This document shows, piece after piece, positions 11,758 to 21,411 of a stretch of 64,000 nucleotides of DNA. The position numbers and the translations under genes were made by a program. Source of the stretch: Ideonella_A sakaiensis_A (GTDB lineage: Bacteria > Pseudomonadota > Gammaproteobacteria > Burkholderiales > Burkholderiaceae_C). The stretch lies in the NCBI RefSeq assembly GCF_048320135.1, contig NZ_CP182947.1, positions 496,001 through 560,000 of the forward strand. Reading direction: 5' to 3'. The notes under the pieces were generated by a model. The model was given only the letters and a program-made list of their open reading frames with translations, searched no databases and was not told where the DNA came from. The first letter of the stretch is position 1. Every line of letters begins with the position of its first letter.

Positions 11758-14700
11758 TCAGCCCGCGCGGGCGCGCCGCAGGTCCAGCGTGAACGGAAAG
11801 TTCGGGTTGCGCGGTTCGCTGTGCACGTCCATCTTGCCCGGTGTGTGCCCGACGCGGAAAAATCGCGCCAGCCGCCTGGCCTCGGCCTCGTAGGCATTGA
11901 CCGGGAAGGTGTCGTAGCTGCGCCCGCCCGGGTGCGCGACATGGTACTGGCAGCCACCCATCGAGCGGCCCATCCAGGTATCGACCAGATCGAAGGTCAG
12001 CGGCGCATCGACCGGTATCGTCGGATGCAGCGCAGACGTTGGATGCCAGGCGCGGTAACGCACCGCGCCAACCGCCTCGCCGATCCGGCCGGTCGGCTGC
12101 AGCGGCACGACGCGGCCATTGCAGGTCAGCACGTGGCGCTCGCCGACCAGCCCGGTCGCGCGCAACTGAAGCCGTTCGACCGAGGAGTCGACAAACCGGA
12201 CCGTGCCGCCGGGAGCGCCCTCCTCGCCCATCACATGCCAGGGCTCGAGCGCCATCTGCAGCTCGATCTCGACGCCGCGGGCCTGGAAATCGCCGAGCCG
12301 CGGGAAGCGGAAATTCAGATGCGGTGCAAACCACTCGGCCTGCATCGGAAAGCCGGCATCGTTCAATTCCTCGATGACGTCGCACAAATCCTCCCAGATG
12401 AAGTGCGGCAGCATGAAGCGGTCGTGCAGTTCGGTATTCCAGCGCTTCAGCTGGGCCGGCTGATAGGGCTGTTTCCAGAACCGCGCGACCAGCGCACGCA
12501 TCAGCAGCTGCTGCGTCAGGCTCATCCGCGCATGCGGCGGCATCTCGAACGCGCGCATCTCGAGCAGGCCGAGCCGCCCGGTCGGGCCATCCGGCGAATA
12601 CAGCTTGTCGATGCAGAACTCGGCACGGTGGGTATTGCCGCTGACGTCGATCAGCAGGTTGCGCAGCAGCCGGTCGATCAGCCACGGCGGGCACGGCGGC
12701 TGGTCGGCGGCCGTCACGCGTTTCAGTTCGGCAAAGGCGATCTCGATCTCGTAGACCGAGTCATTGCGCGCCTCGTCGATGCGCGGCGCCTGGCTGGTCG
12801 GGCCGACAAACAGCCCGGAAAACAGATAACTCAGCGCCGGATGGTTGTGCCAGTAGGCGACCATGCTGGCCAGCAGATCGGGCCGGCGCAGGAATGGCGA
12901 ATCCGCCACCTTCGCGCCGCCGAGCACGAAATGGTTGCCGCCGCCGGTACCGGTATGGCGGCCGTCGAGCATGAATTTTTCGGTCGACAGCCGCGTCTCG
13001 TGCGCAGCCTGGTACAGGTGCGTCGTCTGCTCGACCAGTTCGTTCCAGTCGTGCGCCGGGTGGATATTGACCTCGATGACGCCCGGATCGGGGGTCACCC
13101 GCAGCGTGGCCAGTCGCGGATCCTTTGGCGGCTCGTAACCCTCGAGGATCACCGGCAGCTTCATCTCGACCGCGGTGTCCTCGATCGCCGCGACGATTTC
13201 CAGGTAATCCTCCAGCGCTTCGGCCGGTGGCATGAACAGATACAGCCGGCCGTTGCGCGGTTCCGCACACATCGCGGTGCGGACGACGCCGCCGGCCGAC
13301 TGCAGGTGGCCAGGGCGCTGCAGCGCCGGGTCGCCGGACGCGGCAGATGCGTCGCCGGCACGGCCGGCCGGCGCGCCGGCGACTTCGGCAGCGGCAGCGT
13401 CGCTTCGTCCGGCCAGCTGGGTCACCAGCCGCAGCCGCTGATAAACCGGCAGCGGCGGGAAGACCTGGGTCTGGTCCGGCGGATGGATCCACGGCAGATC
13501 CTTGTCGTCGGCCCAGGGCTGCGAATCGAGCGGCAGCCGGTAGCCCATCGCCGAGTCACCCGGGAACAGATAACAGCGCTCGCTGCGCAGAAACCACGGG
13601 CCCGAGCGCCAGCGTGTCGCGGCCCCTGGCGCATGCTGCCGGCCGAGCGGCAACACATGGCCGACGACCTTGTCCAGGCCCTGCGTGAACACCTTGTTCA
13701 GGCGTTCACGTTCCAGCGGATCAGACAGCTTGGCGTCGAACGGATCGACGTTCGACGGCAGCCGGCGCTCGCGCCACAGGTAATAGTAGGTGTCTTCGAA
13801 GGCAGGGAAGATGTATTGCGGGTCGAGCCGCAGACGCTTGGCAACGCCGAGCAGAAACTGGCGTGCCTGGCCATCGGAGACCTGGTAGTCCTGGTGTTCG
13901 CTCGCGAACAGATCCGGATGGGTCCAGATCGGCTCCTTGTCCTTGCGCCAGTACAGGTTCAGCGACCAGCGCGGCAACTGCTCGCCGGGATACCACTTGC
14001 CCTGGCCATAGTGCAGCAGGCCGTTCTCGCCATATTTGGCGCGCAGCTTGTCCATCAGGTCGGCGCTGAGCAAACGCTTGGTCGGCCCCATCGCCTCGGT
14101 ATTCCACTCCGCGCCTTCACGGTCGTCGACCGATACGAAGGTCGGTTCGCCGCCCTGCGTCAGGCGCACATCGGAGTTCTGCAGGTCACCGTCGACCTGG
14201 TGGCCCAGCTGTTCGATCGCGGCCCACTGCTCCTCGCTGTAGGGCAGCGTCACGCGCGGCGCTTCCCAGACCCGGCTGACCGACATCGAATGCTCGAACT
14301 CGGTTTCGCATTCGTCGATCGCACCGCTGACCGGCGCCGCAGACGACGGCTCCGGTGAACAGGCGAGCGGAATGTGGCCTTCGCCAGCAAGCAGCCCGGA
14401 AGTCGGATCGAGGCCGATCCAGCCGGCACCCGGCAGATAGACCTCGCACCAGGCGTGCAGATCGGTGAAATCGACTTCGGTGCCGCTCGGGCCGTCGAGC
14501 GACTTGACGTCGCTTTTCAGCTGGATCAGATAGCCGGAGACAAACCGCGCGGCGAGCCCGAGGTGGCGCAGCACCTGCACCAGCAGCCAGCCGGTGTCGC
14601 GGCACGAGCCGCTGGCCTTGACCAGCGTTTCCTCCGGCGTCTGCACGCCAGGCTCCATCCGCACCAGGTAGCCGATCTCGCGCTGCAGCCGCTGGTTCAG

Positions 14701-15141
14701 TGCGACCAGAAAATCATTGGTCGGCGTTTTGTCGCGCGGGATGCTGGCGAGAAATTTCTCGAATTCGGGCGTCGTCGGCGCCTTGATCAGGTAGGCCGCG
14801 AGTTCGGTCTCGAGCTCCGGGGCATATTTGAACGGGAAATGTTCGGCCGACGGCTCGAGAAAGAAATCGAACGGATTGAGCACCGCCATCTCGGCAACCA
14901 GATCGATCTCGATCCGGAAACTGGTCGTCTTCTCCGGAAAGACGAGCCTGGCCAGGTAGTTGGATTGCGGATCCTGCTGCCAGTTGATGAAGTGTTCGGT
15001 CGGCTCGACCCGCATCGAATAACTGAGGATGCGGGTGCGCGAATGCGGCGCCGGACGCAGCCTGACCACCTGCGGGCCGAGGTTGATCGGCCGGTCGTAG
15101 CGGTAATGCGTGACGTGGTTCAGCGCGACATGGATGGACAT
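11758..15141 (-). CDS. Large transglutaminase-like / DUF2126 protein
   Basis: An 1127-residue protein. Residues 1 to about 290 form a transglutaminase-like domain with its own N-terminal module; the triad is Cys in GSCRDTGWLL (about 180), His in DLHAWCEVYL (about 231) and Asp in LDPTSG (about 246). The remaining 800 or so residues are DUF2126 (COG4196). This part has motifs such as EVNIHPAHDW and HTGTGGGNHFVLGG that recall ligases of the glutamine-synthetase fold; I recall this assignment from comparative genomics and cannot test it here. An Ala/Gly-rich stretch near residues 580-620 looks like a flexible insert. If both halves are active, one chain would carry bond-breaking and bond-making centres. 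It is the third gene of the operon. Confidence 0.88.
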   Translation of the reverse strand: MSIHVALNHVTHYRYDRPINLGPQVVRLRPAPHSRTRILSYSMRVEPTEHFINWQQDPQSNYLARLVFPEKTTSFRIEIDLVAEMAVLNPFDFFLEPSAEHFPFKYAPELETELAAYLIKAPTTPEFEKFLASIPRDKTPTNDFLVALNQRLQREIGYLVRMEPGVQTPEETLVKASGSCRDTGWLLVQVLRHLGLAARFVSGYLIQLKSDVKSLDGPSGTEVDFTDLHAWCEVYLPGAGWIGLDPTSGLLAGEGHIPLACSPEPSSAAPVSGAIDECETEFEHSMSVSRVWEAPRVTLPYSEEQWAAIEQLGHQVDGDLQNSDVRLTQGGEPTFVSVDDREGAEWNTEAMGPTKRLLSADLMDKLRAKYGENGLLHYGQGKWYPGEQLPRWSLNLYWRKDKEPIWTHPDLFASEHQDYQVSDGQARQFLLGVAKRLRLDPQYIFPAFEDTYYYLWRERRLPSNVDPFDAKLSDPLERERLNKVFTQGLDKVVGHVLPLGRQHAPGAATRWRSGPWFLRSERCYLFPGDSAMGYRLPLDSQPWADDKDLPWIHPPDQTQVFPPLPVYQRLRLVTQLAGRSDAAAAEVAGAPAGRAGDASAASGDPALQRPGHLQSAGGVVRTAMCAEPRNGRLYLFMPPAEALEDYLEIVAAIEDTAVEMKLPVILEGYEPPKDPRLATLRVTPDPGVIEVNIHPAHDWNELVEQTTHLYQAAHETRLSTEKFMLDGRHTGTGGGNHFVLGGAKVADSPFLRRPDLLASMVAYWHNHPALSYLFSGLFVGPTSQAPRIDEARNDSVYEIEIAFAELKRVTAADQPPCPPWLIDRLLRNLLIDVSGNTHRAEFCIDKLYSPDGPTGRLGLLEMRAFEMPPHARMSLTQQLLMRALVARFWKQPYQPAQLKRWNTELHDRFMLPHFIWEDLCDVIEELNDAGFPMQAEWFAPHLNFRFPRLGDFQARGVEIELQMALEPWHVMGEEGAPGGTVRFVDSSVERLQLRATGLVGERHVLTCNGRVVPLQPTGRIGEAVGAVRYRAWHPTSALHPTIPVDAPLTFDLVDTWMGRSMGGCQYHVAHPGGRSYDTFPVNAYEAEARRLARFFRVGHTPGKMDVHSEPRNPNFPFTLDLRRARAG

Positions 15142-15198
15142 TCAATACTCCGGAACAGGAAACGGCGGCCGCCGCGCAGGCGGCCCGCACGGCTGGCT

Positions 15199-16221
15199 TC
15201 AGGCATCGCCGGGAACCAGGAAATCGCGGCTGATGCCGGCGCCGAGCATCGCGACGCGCTCGAGAAACTGCGTCAGATAAGGGTGCAGGCCGGTCTCGAG
15301 GATCTCCTCGATCCGCGCATATTGCAGGTCGGCGCAAAGCCGGCCGACGCGGCGCAGCGTTTCGCCGGATTGTGCGTTGGCGACGACGCGCAGATTTTCC
15401 AGCACCTCGCTCATGCACGAGGCCAGCGAGCGCGGCATGTCGGGGCGCAGGATCATCAGCTCGGCGACTTTCTCAGGCCTGATCACATTGCGGTAGGTCT
15501 TGCGATAGACCTCGAAGCCGGACACCGAGCGCAGCAGCGCGGACCAGTGGTAGAAGTCGAACTCGACTTCCTGGTCCTCCTCGGGCATCGAGTCGGCACC
15601 CGAACTCTCCTGCGCCTGGCTGATGCCGCCGGCCATCGGCTGGGCACTGCCGCGGTTCTCGATCTGCAGCGCATGAAACTTGATATCGAGCAGCCGCGCG
15701 GTATTGTCGGCACGCTCGAGCAGGCTGCCGATGCGCAGGAAGTGGAAGGCCTCGTCCTTCAGCATCGTGCCGAGCACGACGCCACGCGACAGATGCGATC
15801 TGAACTTGACCCAGTCGAAGGTATCGGACGGATCGTCGAGCAGCTTGCCGTCCTCGACCATGCGCTGGAATTCGAGCCAGGTCTGGTTCTGCGTCTCCCA
15901 GACCTCGGTCGTCAGCGAACCGCGCACCGCGCGTGCATTTTCGCGCGCGGCCTTCAGGCAATTGCTGATGCTCGACGGATTGCGCACATCGAGCACCATG
16001 TAGTTCATCACGCTCGCCGGCGTCACCTCGCCATACCGCTTCGCAAAATCGCCGCTCAATTCGGAAATGCTCAACAAGCCTTTCCAGCCCATCTCCGCAT
16101 AGTGCGTCGATTGCGGCAGCAGCGAGGTCTGGTAATTGACATCGAGCATGCGGGCGGTGTTCTCTGCCCTTTCCATATACCTCGCCATCCAGAACAGATG
16201 GTCTGCAGTTCTCGACAGCAT
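15199..16221 (-). CDS. Alpha-E domain protein (DUF403), stand-alone
   Basis: A 340-residue, mostly helical protein that opens directly with the alpha-E signature SRTADHLFWMARYMERAENTAR and repeats a similar SLLERADNTARLLD helix near residue 165. An acidic insert (MPEEDQEVEFD) lies near residue 220. Alpha-E proteins nearly always sit next to a permuted ATP-grasp ligase and may help it or carry a further activity; no reaction is proven. The start lies 3 bases after the stop of the ATP-grasp gene, so the two are almost certainly cotranslated. This gene pair corresponds to the fused gene at 9235-11706. Confidence 0.87.
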   Translation of the reverse strand: MLSRTADHLFWMARYMERAENTARMLDVNYQTSLLPQSTHYAEMGWKGLLSISELSGDFAKRYGEVTPASVMNYMVLDVRNPSSISNCLKAARENARAVRGSLTTEVWETQNQTWLEFQRMVEDGKLLDDPSDTFDWVKFRSHLSRGVVLGTMLKDEAFHFLRIGSLLERADNTARLLDIKFHALQIENRGSAQPMAGGISQAQESSGADSMPEEDQEVEFDFYHWSALLRSVSGFEVYRKTYRNVIRPEKVAELMILRPDMPRSLASCMSEVLENLRVVANAQSGETLRRVGRLCADLQYARIEEILETGLHPYLTQFLERVAMLGAGISRDFLVPGDA

Positions 16222-16224
16222 CGT

Positions 16225-17694
16225 TCAGCCCCCTTGTTGCTGTTGCTGAAACTGGCGCGACTTCTTCAGCACCCAGGTGTCCTTGGTGCCGCCGCCCTGC
16301 GATGAATTGACGACCAGCGAGCCTTGCTTCAGCGCGACGCGGGTCAGGCCGCCCGGTGCGATCTGCACTTCGGTGCCGGACAGCACGAACGGACGCAGGT
16401 CGATGTGGCGCGGCGCGACGCCGGATTCGACGAAGGTCGGGCAGGTCGACAGGCTCAGCGTCGGCTGTGCGATGTAGCGCGCTGGGTCGGCGATCAGCGC
16501 GGTGCGGAAATCGGCCACCTGCTGCTTGCTGGCGGCCGGGCCGACCAGCATGCCGTAGCCGCCGGCGCCGTGAACCTCCTTGACGACCAGTTCCTCGAGG
16601 TGGTCGAGCACATAACGCAGGTCCGAATCGAGCCGGCATTGGTAGGTCGGCACATTGTTCAGCACCGGCTTCTCGCCGAGGTAGAACTCGATCATCTTCG
16701 GCACATACGGATAAACCGACTTGTCGTCGGCAATGCCGGTGCCGATGGCATTGGCGATATTGACGTTGCCGGCGCGGTACGCACTGATCAGGCCGGCGCA
16801 GCCGAGCGTCGAATCGGACCTGAATACCTGCGGATCGAGAAAATCGTCGTCGAGCCGGCGGTAGATCACATCGACCCGCTTCGGGCCCTGCGTCGTGCGC
16901 ATGTAGACGAAATCGTCCTTGACGAACAGATCCTGGCCCTCGACCAGTTCGACACCCATCTGCTGGGCGAGGAAGGCATGCTCGAAATAGGCGCTGTTGT
17001 ACATGCCCGGCGTCAGCACGACGACGGTCGGATCGAGTGCGGCGGCAGGCGATACCGCACGCAGCGTTTCGAGCAGCAGGTCCGGATAGTGCGCCACCGG
17101 CTCGATGCGCTGCATGCTGAACAGGTCCGGAAACAGCCGCATCATCATCTTGCGGTTTTCCAGCATGTAGCTGACGCCGCTCGGCACCCGCAGGTTGTCC
17201 TCGAGAACAAAATAGCTGCCGCTGCCGTCGGCATTGGCCGCGCGCACGATGTCGACGCCGGCCACATGCGAATAGACGTCGAACGGCACCGACACGCCCA
17301 TCATCTCGGGCCGGAACTGCGCATTCTTCAGGATCTGTTCGGCCGGAATGATGCCGGCGCGCAGGATTTCCTGGTCGTGATAGATGTCGTGGATGAAGCG
17401 GTTCATCGCCGCAACGCGTTGGCGCAGGCCGCGTTCGAGCTGCTGCCACTCGCTGGCCGGGATGATGCGCGGAATCAGGTCGAACGGAATCAGCCGTTCG
17501 GTACCCGATTTGCCGTCGTCATTGGCGCCATAAACCGCAAACGTGATGCCGACGCGGCGGAAGATCATTTCCGCTTCCTCGCGCTGCTGGCGCATCACCT
17601 CGTCGTCCTGCCTCGCCAGCCAGTCCGCATAGACCCGATAGTGCTCCCGGACGCCGCCGTCGGCCAGGCGCATTTCGTCAAAACTCTGTTTCAT
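16225..17694 (-). CDS. Circularly permuted ATP-grasp type 2 protein, stand-alone
   Basis: A 489-residue predicted ATP-dependent carboxylate-amine ligase and the first gene of the operon. Visible family motifs are LEDNLRVPSGVSYMLENR near residue 165, VVLTPGMYNSAYFEH, LVVKEVHGAGGYGM near residue 360, and the C-terminal GGGTKDTWVL. The start is ATG at 17694 because GGAGGAG ends 7 bases upstream; the in-frame TTG two codons earlier would sit directly on the ribosome binding site. The poly-Gln tail (QFQQQQQGG) is low complexity. About 160 bases upstream lies the end of comEC on the same strand; no clear promoter was recognised between them. Confidence 0.88.
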   Translation of the reverse strand: MKQSFDEMRLADGGVREHYRVYADWLARQDDEVMRQQREEAEMIFRRVGITFAVYGANDDGKSGTERLIPFDLIPRIIPASEWQQLERGLRQRVAAMNRFIHDIYHDQEILRAGIIPAEQILKNAQFRPEMMGVSVPFDVYSHVAGVDIVRAANADGSGSYFVLEDNLRVPSGVSYMLENRKMMMRLFPDLFSMQRIEPVAHYPDLLLETLRAVSPAAALDPTVVVLTPGMYNSAYFEHAFLAQQMGVELVEGQDLFVKDDFVYMRTTQGPKRVDVIYRRLDDDFLDPQVFRSDSTLGCAGLISAYRAGNVNIANAIGTGIADDKSVYPYVPKMIEFYLGEKPVLNNVPTYQCRLDSDLRYVLDHLEELVVKEVHGAGGYGMLVGPAASKQQVADFRTALIADPARYIAQPTLSLSTCPTFVESGVAPRHIDLRPFVLSGTEVQIAPGGLTRVALKQGSLVVNSSQGGGTKDTWVLKKSRQFQQQQQGG

Positions 17695-17852
17695 CGGCAA
17701 ACTCCTCCGCGTGGGCGAAGCAACATCCAGACCATCCCGGGATCGCTGGCCGTCGCGCGACCACTCCAGAACAGGGTAGCCGCATCATCCCATGCCGGCG
17801 AGCGGCGCGGACAATCCGCGTGGTATGCCGGCATCGGCTGCGCTGCGGCGGA

Positions 17853-20348
17853 TCACGCCGGGCGGTCGTGCCAATAGCGGCGCTGCCGCTCGCGCTCGCA
17901 GACCGCCTGCAGCGGATCACCGCCACGCCACCACCAGGCGCCGCAGCGGCTCGTTTCGATCACCTGGATGCCGCGCCGGCGATAGCGGTCGACGACCTCG
18001 GCACTCGGGTGACCGAAGCGGTTGCGGTAGCCGGCCTGGAAAACGACGACCTGCGGACCGACCGCTTCGATGAATTCCTCGATCGACGAAGTCCGGCTGC
18101 CATGGTGCGGCGCGATCAGCACGCGGCTCGGAAGCTGCAACGCGGCGCGCGACAGCAGCTCGAGTTCCTGCTGCCGCTCGATATCGCCGGTGATCAGCAA
18201 TGAGGCCGCGCCGGCGCCAGCAGCCGCGACGCGCAGCACACACGACATCGCATTGGGCTTGCGGACGCCGTCATAGTCGGCTTTCAGCGGATGCAGCATC
18301 TCGAAACTCACGCCATCCCATTGCCAGCCCAGGCCGGCGCTGCAGCGCTGCAGCGGCGGGCCGAGGTTGGCGAGCGGATGGCCATCTTCCAGCGAACCGA
18401 ACAGCTCGCCAACCGCCATCGCGCCGATCAGCGATGCGGCGCCGCCGACATGGTCGTTGTCTCGATGGCTCAACACCAGCTTGTCGATGCGCCGTTCGCC
18501 GCGGCCGCGCAGCAGCGGCAGCACGATGCGCTGGCCGGCGTCGCTGTCGCGCGCATAGTGCGGGCCGGTGTCGAACAGCAGCAGGTGCGAATGCGTGCGC
18601 ACCAGCACCGCCGTGCCCTGGCCGACGTCGAGTGCGAGCACGTCGAACTGCCCGTACGCCGGCAACACGCGCGGCGGCAGCAGCAGCGGGATCAGCAGCG
18701 GCAGCGCCAGCAGGCGGGTCCGCCAAGGCAGCGGCAGCACCGCGAGCAGTGCGGCCGGAATGGCCAGCAGATGGGCCCACAGCGGCGCCTCGGCCACCGT
18801 CCAGACCGCAAACGGCCAACTGGCGAGCCAGCCAAGCAGCATGGTCAAGCCCTGCAGCAGCAGCGCACCAAGCTGCCAGAGCCACGGCAGCGCGACGCCG
18901 AGCAGCGCCAGCGGCGTGATCAGCAAGGTGACCAGCGGGATCGCGACCAGGTTGGCCATCAGACCGACCACCGACAGCTGCTGGAAGAAGATGATGCTCA
19001 GCGGCGCCAGCCCGACGGTGATTGCCAGCTGGCTGCGCAGCAGCTGGCGCATTGGGGCGGCCACGAGCCGATCGACGATGGCCTTCCACCGCCACTGGCC
19101 GCGCCCCGATGCCGCCGGCATGGCGTCTTCGGCGCCGCTTGCCAGCAGCAGCCCGACCGCGACGAACGACAACCAGAACCCCGGCTGCAGCAGCGCCCAC
19201 GGATCGAGCAGCGTGACCAGCACCGCCGCCGCGAGCAGGATCATCGGCCACGGCCAACGTCGGCCCAGGCTGGCGAGCAGCACGACCAGCGCAAGCATCA
19301 GCAGCGTGCGCTGCGCCGGCACGCCCCAGCCGGCGATGAGCGCATAAGCCGTCGCTGCCGCAAGCCCGCCGCAGCGGCCGGCGACCGGCGCCGCAACGGC
19401 CAGCGCCAGCCGCGGGCTGCGCCGCCAGCAGGCCGCGATCAGCCGGCCGGCGAGCCAGAAAAACATCGTCACGTGCAGCCCGCTGATCGCAACCAGGTGG
19501 GCAATGCCGGTGTCTCGAAACAGCTGCCAATCGTCGCGGTCGATCGCACCCTGGTCGCCGACGGCGAGCGCCGCCAGCACGCCGGCGGCGCGCCGGTCGT
19601 CGACGCTGGAGAAGATCGCGTCGCGCACCGTCTGCCGCAGCGCAGCGACACGGTGGCCGACACCGTCGGCGAGCAGCCGCGCTGGTTGCGCCACCTCGCG
19701 CACATAGGCGGTCGCACCGATGCCGCGTTCGAACAGATACAGCTCGTAGTCGAAACCATGCGGGTTCATGTTGCCGTGCGGCCGCCGCAGGCGCAGCGTC
19801 AATTGCCAACGCTGGCCGGCACGCAGGCTGCGCTGGGCCGGGCTCAGCGACGCATCGATTTCGCGACCGACATACCAGCCGACGATCAGCCGTGGCGGAA
19901 TCCGCACCACCGAGACATCACGCAATGCGCGTTCGACATCGAATGCGAAGCGCAGGCCATTGGCGCCGGCATGCGGCAGGTCGGCGACGACGCCGGTGAC
20001 CACCAGGTCGGTCGCTTCGAGGGCCGCCGGCAGCCGCTCGGCGATGCGCCGCTCGGCGACCAGCCCGGGGCCGGCCCAGCCAAGCAGTCCGGCCCCCAGC
20101 AGCAACAGCGCCGCTGCGAAACGCTGCAAACCGGCAGCCGAAACGGCAACTGCGAGCAGCAAGGCCAGCACGCCGCTGGCCGCGGCTGCCCGCAGCCATG
20201 GCGGTGCCGGCAGATCGGCGAGGCCGAGGTGCAACGCGACGCCGCCCAGCCAGCTGAGACAGGCCGCCAGAATCAACGCGGCAGCGGCCGCTGCCGACGG
20301 CCGGCTGGCACTGGCAACGGCGGCAATGCGCAGGCCGATCGCGGGCAT
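17853..20348 (-). CDS. comEC: ComEC/Rec2 family DNA-uptake channel protein
   Basis: About 831 residues. A hydrophobic N-terminus is followed by a DUF4131-type region, the Competence multi-helix domain (ISGLHVTMFFWLAGRL, then many membrane segments to about residue 520), and a C-terminal metallo-beta-lactamase domain with LSHRDNDHVGG and APHHGSRTSS. In transformable bacteria it conducts single-stranded DNA across the inner membrane, and the C-terminal domain is thought to be a nuclease. The ATG at 20348 was chosen because an upstream extension would run into the divergent ridA-like gene; no good ribosome binding site is seen. No other competence gene is in the window, so active transformation cannot be claimed. 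Confidence 0.92.
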   Translation of the reverse strand: MPAIGLRIAAVASASRPSAAAAAALILAACLSWLGGVALHLGLADLPAPPWLRAAAASGVLALLLAVAVSAAGLQRFAAALLLLGAGLLGWAGPGLVAERRIAERLPAALEATDLVVTGVVADLPHAGANGLRFAFDVERALRDVSVVRIPPRLIVGWYVGREIDASLSPAQRSLRAGQRWQLTLRLRRPHGNMNPHGFDYELYLFERGIGATAYVREVAQPARLLADGVGHRVAALRQTVRDAIFSSVDDRRAAGVLAALAVGDQGAIDRDDWQLFRDTGIAHLVAISGLHVTMFFWLAGRLIAACWRRSPRLALAVAAPVAGRCGGLAAATAYALIAGWGVPAQRTLLMLALVVLLASLGRRWPWPMILLAAAVLVTLLDPWALLQPGFWLSFVAVGLLLASGAEDAMPAASGRGQWRWKAIVDRLVAAPMRQLLRSQLAITVGLAPLSIIFFQQLSVVGLMANLVAIPLVTLLITPLALLGVALPWLWQLGALLLQGLTMLLGWLASWPFAVWTVAEAPLWAHLLAIPAALLAVLPLPWRTRLLALPLLIPLLLPPRVLPAYGQFDVLALDVGQGTAVLVRTHSHLLLFDTGPHYARDSDAGQRIVLPLLRGRGERRIDKLVLSHRDNDHVGGAASLIGAMAVGELFGSLEDGHPLANLGPPLQRCSAGLGWQWDGVSFEMLHPLKADYDGVRKPNAMSCVLRVAAAGAGAASLLITGDIERQQELELLSRAALQLPSRVLIAPHHGSRTSSIEEFIEAVGPQVVVFQAGYRNRFGHPSAEVVDRYRRRGIQVIETSRCGAWWWRGGDPLQAVCERERQRRYWHDRPA

Positions 20349-20419
20349 GGCCACAGTGTAGGATTTGGACCCCCACCCCCAACCTCTTGCCGATCCCCCA
20401 TTCAGCGGGGTCCAACGCC

Positions 20420-20890
20420 ATGTTGACATCCAATACGTCCATCGCCGAACGCCTGAAAGAACTGGGCATCACCTTGCCGCCGGTCTCGGTCCCGGCGGCC
20501 GCCTATGTGCCCTTCGTGCGCAGCGGCAACCTGGTTTTTCTGTCCGGCCACATTGCCCGGCGCGAAGGCAAACCCTGGGTCGGCCAGTTCGGCCGCGACA
20601 TCGATACCGCCACCGGCGTCGACGCCGCGCGTGCAGTTGCGATCGACCTGCTCGGCACCTTGCAGGCCGCCGCCGGCGGACTCGACAAGGTGGTGCGCAT
20701 CGTCAAGTTGATGAGCCTGGTCAACAGCACCCCCGATTTCACCGAACAGCACCTGGTGACCAATGGCGCTTCCGAACTGTTCGGCAAGGTCTTCGGCGAC
20801 CGCGGCGCCCATGCCCGCAGCGCCTTTGGCGTTGCACAGATTCCCATGGGCGCCTGTGTCGAGATCGAACTGATCGCCGAAGTCGAATGA
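20420..20890 (+). CDS. RidA family (YjgF/YER057c/UK114) protein
   Basis: A 156-residue member of the Rid family, whose best-known member hydrolyses reactive enamine/imine intermediates made by PLP enzymes. Conserved features are SGHIARREGKPW near residue 43 and the C-terminal HARSAFGVAQIPMGACVEIE, which contains the Arg that binds the substrate carboxylate. It is longer than RidA itself (about 128 residues), as in the YjgH-like branch, so the symbol ridA is withheld. ATG 20420 has GGGG upstream. Its stop overlaps the dsbB start (ATGA), so the two are translationally coupled. Confidence 0.88.
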   Translation: MLTSNTSIAERLKELGITLPPVSVPAAAYVPFVRSGNLVFLSGHIARREGKPWVGQFGRDIDTATGVDAARAVAIDLLGTLQAAAGGLDKVVRIVKLMSLVNSTPDFTEQHLVTNGASELFGKVFGDRGAHARSAFGVAQIPMGACVEIELIAEVE

Positions 20891-21390
20891 ACGCAGCGTT
20901 CGACGAAGACCGGGCCGCGCGGTCGCGCCTGCTGCTCGGAGGCAGCGCGCTGCTGTGTCTGGCGGCGGTCGGCGCTGCGCTGGTTTCGCAGCATCAATTC
21001 GGCATGGAGCCCTGCCCGTATTGCATCCTGCAGCGGGTGATCTTCCTGGCGGTCGGACTGGTCTGCCTGATCGCGCTGATCTGTACCACCAGCGCCGGGC
21101 GCCGCTTCGGCGCCGCATTGGCCTTTCTACTGGCGCTGTCCGGCATAGCTACCGCGCTGTACCAGCACTTCGTTGCTGCCGCGACCGCATCGTGCAACAT
21201 GACGATGGCCGATCGAATCATCGGTGCAATGGGGCTCGACAGCTTCTGGCCCGATGTGTTCTCGCCGCGAGCCAGTTGCGCCGATGCCGCGGTCGACCTG
21301 CTCGGCATCCCGTACGAGTTCTGGAGCCTGGCGCTGTTCGTCGTATTGGCAATCGTCGCATTGCAGGTCATCAGGCGACCGGCGGGCTGA
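20887..21390 (+). CDS. dsbB: Disulfide bond formation protein B
   Basis: A 167-residue inner-membrane protein with four hydrophobic segments that re-oxidises periplasmic DsbA and passes electrons to quinone. The first redox pair is CPYC near residue 41, in the first periplasmic loop. The second pair is formed by Cys in ATASCNM (about 102) and RASCAD (about 130), in the large second loop. Length and topology are normal. It starts inside the stop codon of the ridA-like gene. DsbA is not in the window. Oxidative folding is needed for the flagellar P-ring protein, but the location here implies no direct link. Confidence 0.95.
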   Translation: MNAAFDEDRAARSRLLLGGSALLCLAAVGAALVSQHQFGMEPCPYCILQRVIFLAVGLVCLIALICTTSAGRRFGAALAFLLALSGIATALYQHFVAAATASCNMTMADRIIGAMGLDSFWPDVFSPRASCADAAVDLLGIPYEFWSLALFVVLAIVALQVIRRPAG

Positions 21391-21411
21391 TCGGCCGGCG
21401 AACCAAGCGGC

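Noticed and set aside
11254..14358. Plus-strand frame of over 1000 codons opposite the DUF2126 and ATP-grasp genes.
   Set aside because: Antisense shadow created by strong G/C bias at third positions; the minus strand carries clear family motifs.
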